DNA of 64,000 bases, from contig JBBRWM010000005.1 of assembly GCA_038249195.1 (NCBI GenBank), positions 62,001 to 126,000 of the forward strand, given 5' to 3'. The DNA comes from JAOUEA01 sp038249195. GTDB lineage: Bacteria; Actinomycetota; UBA4738; HRBIN12. The position numbers and the translations under genes were made by a program. The notes under the pieces are model-generated. The model saw only the letters and a list, made by a program, of their open reading frames with translations. It had not been told where the DNA came from and made no database searches. Below are positions 53,374 to 60,972 of the stretch, piece after piece. Within the stretch, counting starts at the first letter, position 1, and each line of letters opens with the position of its first letter.

Positions 53374-53844
53374 CTACTCGGTGCCGCCGATGTCCACGTT
53401 GTAGGCCTCCCACACCAGGTCCGCGCCCCGTTGCCGGTGCCGGATCACGGTGCCCAGGAATCGCTGGAGGTCGTCGCGGGCGCCCTCGAGCGGCCACGCG
53501 TCACCGCCGACCCCCCCGGCCTCGAAGCGTTCGAGATGCAGCGCGATCTTCTCGGAGATCTCCGGATGTTCATCTCTCAGCCGCCGGATCGTGCCGTCGA
53601 GGCGCGGGGCGCGGGCGGTGATCTCGTCGTAGAGCCCGCCCGGCTTCTCGGTCACGATGACGTGCTGCTCGAAGGCGTCGCGCGCGCCCGTCAGCTCCTT
53701 GCGCACCAACGCCGTCCACTCTGGCAGACGTCCTGCCGCGGGAGAGGAGATCGCCATCTCCAGGTGGACGATGGCCTCGTGCAGCGTGGCGCGGCGGGCC
53801 TTGGCCTCCGATAGGGCGGGGGAGATCGGCTCTTGCGGGTCCAT
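53374..53844 (-). CDS. Hemerythrin-like helical protein
   Basis: 156 residues, all-helical. Spaced His/Glu/Asp groups (HEAIVHLEMAI; QHVIVTEKPGGLYDEI; ALHLERF; RHRQRGADLVWEAYNVDIGG) follow the hemerythrin ligand pattern, and the final Glu-Ala-Tyr...Asp-Ile-Gly-Gly is typical. It may bind a di-iron centre for O2 or NO, but ligand identity is inferred. ATG 53844; divergent from the cyclase gene. Confidence 0.65.
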   Translation of the reverse strand: MDPQEPISPALSEAKARRATLHEAIVHLEMAISSPAAGRLPEWTALVRKELTGARDAFEQHVIVTEKPGGLYDEITARAPRLDGTIRRLRDEHPEISEKIALHLERFEAGGVGGDAWPLEGARDDLQRFLGTVIRHRQRGADLVWEAYNVDIGGTE

Positions 53845-53907
53845 CGCGGCACCGTAGCGGAGGGGTCCCTCGGAGGGCAAGTCGAGCCCCCGGGATAGAC
53901 TCGGTCC

Positions 53908-56900
53908 GTGCCATCCCCACACGCCCGGGCCGCGGAGCCTGAGCGGGACGTCGATGCCGCCCAGCGGTTGCGTCCCTACCTCCCGCGGCTGTTGATCTCC
54001 TGGCTGAACGAACAGCCGGGCACGATCGTCCGCGAGCTCGAGGGGTCCGTGGCCTTCGTCGACATCGCCGGGTTCACCAAGATGTCCGAACGTCTCGCGC
54101 GCAACGGCAAGGTCGGGGCGGAAGAGGTCACGGACGTGCTCGGCGGCGTATTCGCCCGGTTGCTCGTGGTTGCGTACGAGAACGGGGGGAGCCTCGTGAA
54201 GTTCGGGGGCGACGCGCTCCTGTTGTTCTTCGCTGAGGAGGACCACGCCATGCGGGCAGTGCGCGCGGCGTACGGGATGCGCGCCGAGCTCCGTTCCATC
54301 GGAAGGATCCAGACGTCGGCGGGACTCGTGACGCTGCGGATGTCCGTGGGCGTGAACAGCGGCACGTACCACCTGTTCCTGGCGGGCTCGTCGCACCGCG
54401 AGCTCATGATGGTCGGTCCGGCCATCTCAGACACCGTGCTGATGGAGAACACGGCGTCGGCGGGTGAGATCCTCGTGAGCCTTCCGACGGCGCTCGCGCT
54501 GCCGCGCTCCGCCCTGGGGGCCCAGAAGGGAGAGGGGCTCCTCCTACGGCGGCACCCCGGTTCCGGGGTGTCGGTGCCGGCCGAGCCGGTGTACCGCGGG
54601 GACGAGGCGGAGCTCGCGACCTGCATCCCGGTGGCGGTGCGGGCTCATCTGCGCGAGGGCCCTCCGGATCCCGAACATCGGCAGGTGACGGTGGCGTTCA
54701 TCCACTTCGAGGGCACCGACGAGATGCTCATCCACCACGAGGGCGAGCTGACGGCATTCGCGCTCGATCAGCTCGTGAGCACGGTCCAGGAGGCGGCCGA
54801 TCGTCACGGCGTGACCTTCCTGGGCACCGACGTCGATCGTGACGGCGGCAAGATCATCCTGGTGGCCGGAGCGCCCGACGCGCGCGGCGACGACGAGGAG
54901 CGGATGCTGCTGACGCTGCGTGCGGTCGCGGACGCCGATCCGTCCATCGCCATCCGCATCGGCGTGAACTGCGGACCGGTGTTCGTGGGGGACGTCGGCC
55001 CGTCCTACCGGCGCACCTACACGATCATGGGCGACGCGGTGAACCTTGCCGCGCGCATCATGGCCAGGGCCGAGCCAGGCGAGATCCTCGCGACACAGCC
55101 GGTGCTCGCGGCCTCCGGCGTCCGGTTCGAGACCGAGGCGCTCGAACCCTTCCTCGTGAAAGGCAAGAAGCATCCCGTGTTCGCGTCTCGCGTGGGAAAG
55201 ATCCTCGGCAGCAACCGCTCGGACGACCTCGTCGAACTGGCCCTCGTGGGTCGCGAGCGCGAGCTGGACATGCTGCGCTCCGCGTTGAAGGAGGCCGCGG
55301 GCGGTCGCGGCTCCCTCGTCGAGATCACCGGTGACGCGGGTATCGGCAAGTCGCGCCTGCTCCAAGAGGTGCGGACCCTGGCTCCGGAGATCCCGTCGTT
55401 CGACGTCGCGTGCGAGCCCTACGAGGCCTCGACGCCCTACTTCCCCCTCTCCTCGCTGTTGCGAGGGCTCTTGGGCCTGCCCGCCGATCTCGATGACGAA
55501 GCGTCAGCCGCCGCGCTCCAGGAGCTGGTGAGGGCGACGTGCCCCGAACTCATGCCATGGGTTCCCTTGTTCGGGGTGCCCCTCGCGCTGGACATCCCGG
55601 ATACGCCCGAGGTGGCGGCCTTGGAGGATCAGTATCGTCGCGAACGCCTGGAGGGTGCGATCGGCGACCTCCTTGTCGAATCGGCCGCCGGCCCGGCGAT
55701 CGCCGTGATCGAAGACGCGCACTGGATGGACGAGGCGTCTGCCGACCTGGTCGAGGCGGTGTCGGCGCGCATGGACGAGCTGCCGCTGTTGCTCCTGTTG
55801 GCGCGCCGCGATCCGGACGCCGAGAGCGACGAGGACCCCGAGCGCCACCGCAGTCGCCTGGCGCTCGAGCCGTTGTCTCGGGACGAGTCGGTGGCCCTGG
55901 TGTATATCGGCTCCGAGGACGCGCCCCTCACACCGCAGACCGTCGATCTCCTGGCGCGTCGCTCGGGGGGGAACCCACGCTATCTCAAGGCGATGCTCCA
56001 CGCCCTCGTCGAATCCGGTGGATCCGTGGATGAGCTTCCCGGGTCGGTGGAGGCCCTCGTGATGGCGCAGATCGACCGGTTGCCGCCGCGCGAACGGACG
56101 CGACTGCGCCATCTGTCCGTGTTGGGCATGAGCTTCTCGGAGGAGCTCGCGGTGCGGCTCTTGGAGGAGGAGGGGCTCGAGAGCGGAGCCGCGGCGACGC
56201 GTCCGCTGCAGGGGCTCCTCGAACAAGACGGCCACGGCGGGCTCCGGTTCCCCAACGACCTCGTCCGTGATGTCGCCTACGGGAGCCTGCCGTTCCGGCG
56301 CCGTCGGGACCTGCACGCTCGTGTAGGCGACGCGATCGCGGCGTCCTCGGGCGAGGCAGATGCGCAGGCCGCGATCCTGTCCTTCCACTTCCTGTACGCG
56401 CAACGGTTCGAAGACGCGTGGCGATTCTCACGCGAGGCAGCAGAGCGGGCGGCCGCGATCTACGCCAACGTGGAGGGCAGCGAGTTCTACCGTCGCGCCC
56501 TCGAGGCCGCCCGCCGCCTCCCCGACACCGATCCCCGCACGGTGTCCGAGGTCCATGAGGCGCTCGGCGACGTGCAGATCAGGCTCGGGGAGTACGACCG
56601 CGCGGCCTCCTCCTTCGCGTCGGCGCGTCGACTGAGCGGGGACGATCGTCTGGCGCAGGCCCGCCTCCTGTCCAAGGAGGCGCAGGCGCCCGACTGGCAG
56701 GGTCGCTACGCTCAGGCGCTTCGCACGCTCAGCCGGGGGATCGGTCTGCTACGCGACGGCGCCGACGAGGAGACCGTCCGCCTACGGGCTCAGCTCACGG
56801 TGCAGTACGGCGGGATCCGCTACGTGCAGGGCCGGTTCCGCGACGCGATCGAGTGGTGCCAGCGAGCGATCGAGGAAGCCGAGGCGTCCGGGGAGCGGGA

Positions 56901-57753
56901 CGCGCTAGCCCACGCGTACTACGTCCTCGACCTCGCCTACGTCGCGGTGGGGCGCGTGGGCGACGCGGTCTGGTCCCCGAAGGCGCTCGCGATCTACGAG
57001 GAGCTCGGCGACCTTGGCAAGCAGGCAATCGTGTTGGGAAACATGGCCGCGCTGGCGTTCTGGCGCGGCAGCTGGGAGGAGTCGCTCGCGCTCTGGGCGC
57101 GCGGGCGCGACGCGTGTCTCAGCACCGGCGCGCAGGTGGAGGCCGCATACGGCACGGTGGGCATCGGAGAGATCCTCGTGTACCAAGGGCACCTGGACGA
57201 AGCGGAGCGATCGCTTCGCGAGGCGCTTCGGGTGCTCCGCGCGTCTTCCGTGAGGACCATCGTTGCCTTCGTGAACGGGTTGCTCGGTGTCGTCGAGGCC
57301 CGTCGGGGCAGATACGAAACGTCGCGTTTCCTCCTCGACGCGGCCCGCGAGGAGTACCGCGCGATCGGAGAGGCGGATCACGTCGCGGAGATCGACGGCC
57401 TGTTGTCGGAGTGCCTCGCGCTGGAGGGCCGATCCGCAGAAGCCATGGCCCTGGCGCGCCGCCTGCTCGACGAGGGCCCTGGCGGGCCCCAGGTGCCGAT
57501 GCTCCATCGCGTCGTGGGCGTCGCCGCCTGTGGCCAGGGCGACGTCCCCACCGCGAAAGGCGCGTTCGTTCAGAGCCTCGATGCGGCCCGGTCGCGGCAG
57601 GCACAGCACGAGGTCGCTCTCACGCTCGACGTGATGGCCGGATGCCTGGGGCGAGACGAACCGGGATCCGAGGACGGTCGACGCGAACGCGACGCGCTCT
57701 TCGCGCGGCTCGCGATCACCGACGCGGGTCGGGTTCGGCCCCCCGGAGCCTGA
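53908..57753 (+). CDS. Tandem-cyclase-AAA ATPase-TPR regulator
   Basis: 1281 residues. Two cyclase domains (about 45-215 and 255-410) are followed by an ATPase (EITGDAGIGKSRLLQEV; AVIEDAHWMDEASADL) and TPR repeats. Domain 1 has the metal acids Asp52 (AFVDIAGFTK) and Asp102 (FGGDALLLFF) but no Asn/Arg pair (GPAISDTVLME). Domain 2 lacks the first Asp (VAFIHFEGTDE) but has Asn379/Arg383 (GDAVNLAARI). Together they could form one active site. GTG start at 53908. Confidence 0.9.
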   Translation: MPSPHARAAEPERDVDAAQRLRPYLPRLLISWLNEQPGTIVRELEGSVAFVDIAGFTKMSERLARNGKVGAEEVTDVLGGVFARLLVVAYENGGSLVKFGGDALLLFFAEEDHAMRAVRAAYGMRAELRSIGRIQTSAGLVTLRMSVGVNSGTYHLFLAGSSHRELMMVGPAISDTVLMENTASAGEILVSLPTALALPRSALGAQKGEGLLLRRHPGSGVSVPAEPVYRGDEAELATCIPVAVRAHLREGPPDPEHRQVTVAFIHFEGTDEMLIHHEGELTAFALDQLVSTVQEAADRHGVTFLGTDVDRDGGKIILVAGAPDARGDDEERMLLTLRAVADADPSIAIRIGVNCGPVFVGDVGPSYRRTYTIMGDAVNLAARIMARAEPGEILATQPVLAASGVRFETEALEPFLVKGKKHPVFASRVGKILGSNRSDDLVELALVGRERELDMLRSALKEAAGGRGSLVEITGDAGIGKSRLLQEVRTLAPEIPSFDVACEPYEASTPYFPLSSLLRGLLGLPADLDDEASAAALQELVRATCPELMPWVPLFGVPLALDIPDTPEVAALEDQYRRERLEGAIGDLLVESAAGPAIAVIEDAHWMDEASADLVEAVSARMDELPLLLLLARRDPDAESDEDPERHRSRLALEPLSRDESVALVYIGSEDAPLTPQTVDLLARRSGGNPRYLKAMLHALVESGGSVDELPGSVEALVMAQIDRLPPRERTRLRHLSVLGMSFSEELAVRLLEEEGLESGAAATRPLQGLLEQDGHGGLRFPNDLVRDVAYGSLPFRRRRDLHARVGDAIAASSGEADAQAAILSFHFLYAQRFEDAWRFSREAAERAAAIYANVEGSEFYRRALEAARRLPDTDPRTVSEVHEALGDVQIRLGEYDRAASSFASARRLSGDDRLAQARLLSKEAQAPDWQGRYAQALRTLSRGIGLLRDGADEETVRLRAQLTVQYGGIRYVQGRFRDAIEWCQRAIEEAEASGERDALAHAYYVLDLAYVAVGRVGDAVWSPKALAIYEELGDLGKQAIVLGNMAALAFWRGSWEESLALWARGRDACLSTGAQVEAAYGTVGIGEILVYQGHLDEAERSLREALRVLRASSVRTIVAFVNGLLGVVEARRGRYETSRFLLDAAREEYRAIGEADHVAEIDGLLSECLALEGRSAEAMALARRLLDEGPGGPQVPMLHRVVGVAACGQGDVPTAKGAFVQSLDAARSRQAQHEVALTLDVMAGCLGRDEPGSEDGRRERDALFARLAITDAGRVRPPGA

Positions 57754-57760
57754 GAACTCA

Positions 57761-57786
57761 GAGCCGGGCGCGAGGGCGCCCGGCTC
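57761..57786. terminator. Hairpin between convergent genes
   Basis: GAGCCGGGCGC, loop GAGG, GCGCCCGGCTC: perfect 11-bp arms, located 7 bp after the cyclase stop and facing the Ig-like gene's stop at 57810. Likely bidirectional terminator; no long T run. Confidence 0.75.
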
Positions 57787-57809
57787 CGATCAGCGCGTTA
57801 CCGTCCTTC

Positions 57810-59381
57810 TCAGTGCCGCACGGGGGGGTCGTCCTGCGTCATGCGGATGACCGTCGTCATGTTGAGCGACCCGACCGCAAGCGTCTGCGACTTGACGCAG
57901 GGAGCGTCAGCCGGCCCGCTGCATGGCCCGAGGATCTGGCCGCCCGGGTGCCCGGGTCCGCCCTTGCAGAACGGATAGGACTTGCCCACCTCGACCGGCG
58001 CGATGTTCCCGTAGGGGTCCACGAACGTCACCTCGATCTGGGGCGGCCCGTTCGGGTCCGGGATGATCGTGACCGTGCCGGCCACGGCGTTCTGAAGCGC
58101 CCCGTCACACGTGACGATGGGGTTGTTCTCGATGATGAGCGTCGTGCCGTCGGGCGCGGAGACGGTACCCCCACCCGGGAACGTCGCGGTGCAGTTGGAG
58201 GTGCACGTGGGGTCGGTGTTCGTGATCGCGAAGGGATCGCTGTCGACGTTGCCGACGCTCGTGCGAAGCTCGTAGCCGGAGCTCGTGGTGTCGATCTTGA
58301 GGTTGGTGAACGTGGCCGTGCCGTCAGGGCCCGTGGTCATCGGCCCGCCGCCGGTCAGCGTGGCGCCGGACGCGAGCGAGTTCGGCGAGATACTGAGGGC
58401 GATCGCGACGCCCGGCACCGGATTCCCGTGCGCGTCCTCGGCCGTGACCTCCACGCCGTCGGGGTCGTTGATCGGGGTGTTCAGCAGCGTGTTCGTGGGC
58501 TGTCTCGTGAATGAGATCGACGTGGCGGATCCGGCCGTGATGTTGTAGCTGGCCGGGGCGGTGGTGAGCGACCCCGAGGTCGCGGTCATCTCGAAGCTGC
58601 CGGCCGACGTCCCCACCGCGAGGCCGGAGAACGTGGCGACGCCGTCACCGCCGGTGGTCTGCGGCGCCGACGGGCTCGTGGCGAGCCCCGCCGAATCGAC
58701 GGTGACCGACTGACCGCTCACGGGGTTGTTCGAAGCGTCCGTGACCTTGACCTTCACGTCCGCCATGGTGCCGCCCGCGGACGTGTCGCTGGGTCCGGTG
58801 ACGAAGGAGATGTTCGCGGCCGGTCCCGCGCACGAGTTCTGCACGTTCACCACGGGGTTGGACTGGCCCGGGGCGAAGGAGAACCTCCCGGCGAAGAAGT
58901 TGTTCCACTGCCACGCGTTCGTGACCCACGCCTTGTTGCCCGTGGATGAGGGGGCCTTCGCCTCGAAGGACACCGTCACCGACTGCCCGGGGGAGAGCGC
59001 CTGGGACGAGCTCGACGCCTTGAGGTAGACGCCGTCTGCGTCGAAGGTGTCCGCGATCGCCACCCACGTCTCCCCTCCCGTCGCCACCGGCGTGGTGAAC
59101 GAGCTGGCATAGATGTGGGTGAAGCCGTTGGCGTTGTTGCTGTGGAACAGGGCCGACCCGAGCGGCTGCGTGCTCGAGGCGTCGTTCGTGATGGTCGCGG
59201 TGAACCGCGTCACGGATCCCGCCACGACACAGTCGTTCGGCGTGACCGTGGCGGAGTACTTGCGGACCGATCCGAAGGAAGCCGACGCGCTCGTGAGGCC
59301 GAGCGCGAGCGTGCCTGCCACGACGAGCAGTGCCGTGGCGAGTGCGAGAGGAGTTCGGCGAAGAGTGCCGGTGCTTGCCAT
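57810..59381 (-). CDS. Secreted Ig-like (Big_1-type) repeat protein
   Basis: 523 residues. A signal peptide (ALATALLVVAGTLALGLTSA) is followed by an N-terminal beta domain (YSATVTPNDCVVAGSVTRFT) and at least two invasin/Big_1-like repeats (DVKVKVTDASNNPVSGQSVT; GVEVTAEDAHGNPVPGVAIA), then a Cys-containing C-terminus. No sortase motif or membrane anchor is seen, so it is probably released or loosely bound. ATG 59381 has AAGGAG upstream. Role unknown, perhaps adhesion or surface structure. Confidence 0.8.
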   Translation of the reverse strand: MASTGTLRRTPLALATALLVVAGTLALGLTSASASFGSVRKYSATVTPNDCVVAGSVTRFTATITNDASSTQPLGSALFHSNNANGFTHIYASSFTTPVATGGETWVAIADTFDADGVYLKASSSSQALSPGQSVTVSFEAKAPSSTGNKAWVTNAWQWNNFFAGRFSFAPGQSNPVVNVQNSCAGPAANISFVTGPSDTSAGGTMADVKVKVTDASNNPVSGQSVTVDSAGLATSPSAPQTTGGDGVATFSGLAVGTSAGSFEMTATSGSLTTAPASYNITAGSATSISFTRQPTNTLLNTPINDPDGVEVTAEDAHGNPVPGVAIALSISPNSLASGATLTGGGPMTTGPDGTATFTNLKIDTTSSGYELRTSVGNVDSDPFAITNTDPTCTSNCTATFPGGGTVSAPDGTTLIIENNPIVTCDGALQNAVAGTVTIIPDPNGPPQIEVTFVDPYGNIAPVEVGKSYPFCKGGPGHPGGQILGPCSGPADAPCVKSQTLAVGSLNMTTVIRMTQDDPPVRH

Positions 59382-59536
59382 CAGCAGGATGCTCCTTCGT
59401 TCGGCGGCGGGTGACCCACTCGGGCAACGGCCGCGGGGACGCGGACACGAACTGGGATAGCCTCCCCCCAAACGGCCTACGGCGTCAAGTCCAGGGAAGA
59501 CAAATGAAGACTAGGCTGAACGGGCGACGTGGCCGC

Positions 59537-60865
59537 TCACAGGATCGGGAGATAGCGCTCCAGTTCGTAAGGCGAAACGTAGGCCTTGAATCCGTCCCAC
59601 TCCTCGCGCTTGTTCCGCATGAGGTACTCGTGCACGTGGGCGCCCAGGGCCTCGCGGAGCACGTCCGAGCGCTCGGCGAGGTGGATCGCCTCGACGAGAC
59701 CCTCCGGCAGCGACCGGATGCCCGCCGCGTCGCGCTCTTCCTCGCTCATCTCGTAGATGTTGTTGGAGGCCTCGGGCGGGAGCTCGTAGTCGCCCGCGAC
59801 ACCTGCCAGGCCCGCCGCCAGCATGGAGGCGAACGCGAGGTACGGGTTGCAGGCGGGGTCGGGGGAGCGGTACTCGATCCGCGTCGCCTCTTCCTTGCCG
59901 GGCTTGTACTGAGGCACGCGCACCAGCGCGCTGCGGTTGCGACGCGCCCAGCACACGTAGACGGGCGCCTCGTAGCCCGGGACCAGTCGCTTGTACGAGT
60001 TCACCCACTGGTTCGTGAGCAGCGTGATCTCCGGAGCATGCCGCAGGAGTCCCGCGACGTAGGCCTTGGCGACCTTGGACAGGTGGTACTCGTCCCCGGC
60101 GTCGAAGAACGCGTTGCGGTCGTGCGCGAACAACGACTGGTGCGTGTGCATGCCGCTGCCGTTCACGCCCGCTACCGGCTTGGGCATGAAGGTCGCGTAG
60201 ATGCCGAACTCCTGCGCGACCTCCTTCACGGTGAGACGGTAGGCCATGACGTTGTCCGCCATCGTGAGCGCGTCGGCGTAGCGCAGGTCGATCTCGTGCT
60301 GGGACGGCGCCACCTCGTGGTGCACGTACTCGACGGGGATCCCCATCGCTTCCAGGTACTGCACGGTGCGCGTGCGATGGTCGGTCGCCGCGTCGAGCGG
60401 CGTCTCGTCGAAGTAGCCGCCGTGGTCGAGGAAGGTGGGGTCGTCCGCGCTGCGGAAGTAGAAGTACTCCAGCTCCGGACCCACGTAGAAGGTGAACCCC
60501 AGCTCGGAGGCGCGCTGCACCTGGCGCCTCAGCACGCCGCGCGGGTCGCCGTCGAAGGGTGTGCCGTCCGGGTTGAACACGTCGCAGAACATGCGCGCCA
60601 CCGGCGCCTCGAGCTGCCACGGGATGATCTGGAACGTCGCGGGGTCCGGTACGGCCACCATGTCGGATTCCTGGATCCTGCTGAACCCCTCGATCGAGGA
60701 ACCGTCGAAGCCCATCCCCTCCGCGAGCGCCCCCTCGAGCTCCTGTGACGTGATCGTGAACGACTTGAGGAAGCCCAGGACGTCGGTGAACCACAGCCGG
60801 ATGAACCGGATGCTCCGCTCCTCGACGGTGTGCAGGACGTACTCGGCTTCGGCTGAAAGGGCCAT
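59537..60865 (-). CDS. glnA: Type I glutamine synthetase, alpha-like
   Basis: 442 residues, the GSI-alpha length. Signatures include GMGFDGSSIEGFSRIQESDM, VGPELEYFYF, the ATP-binding FMPKPVAGVNGSGMHTHQSL and the EYRSPDPACNPYLAFA region. It makes glutamine from glutamate, ammonia and ATP. The adenylylation segment reads NNIYEMSEEER, without the NLYDLPPEE of enzymes controlled by GlnE. Divergent from glnE; a GlnR-like element lies between. Confidence 0.94.
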   Translation of the reverse strand: MALSAEAEYVLHTVEERSIRFIRLWFTDVLGFLKSFTITSQELEGALAEGMGFDGSSIEGFSRIQESDMVAVPDPATFQIIPWQLEAPVARMFCDVFNPDGTPFDGDPRGVLRRQVQRASELGFTFYVGPELEYFYFRSADDPTFLDHGGYFDETPLDAATDHRTRTVQYLEAMGIPVEYVHHEVAPSQHEIDLRYADALTMADNVMAYRLTVKEVAQEFGIYATFMPKPVAGVNGSGMHTHQSLFAHDRNAFFDAGDEYHLSKVAKAYVAGLLRHAPEITLLTNQWVNSYKRLVPGYEAPVYVCWARRNRSALVRVPQYKPGKEEATRIEYRSPDPACNPYLAFASMLAAGLAGVAGDYELPPEASNNIYEMSEEERDAAGIRSLPEGLVEAIHLAERSDVLREALGAHVHEYLMRNKREEWDGFKAYVSPYELERYLPIL

Positions 60866-60898
60866 CTAGCCACCGTACGGGCGGGGCGCGTGCGCGTG

Positions 60899-60925
60899 GT
60901 TACGGCCGAGTAAACAGTCGTTAGC
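60899..60925. promoter_or_regulatory. Possible GlnR-type box between glnA and glnE
   Basis: GTTAC, six bases, GTAAAC, four bases, GTTAGC on the plus strand; read toward glnA this gives TTTAC-N6-GTAAC, similar to the GTnAC-N6-GAAAC half-boxes of actinobacterial GlnR. It lies 34-60 bp upstream of glnA. Weak match. Confidence 0.35.
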
Positions 60926-60972
60926 TTTCGGTGCGCGTTCGGCCGCGTGCGCCGCGATGCGATGATGCCGCG

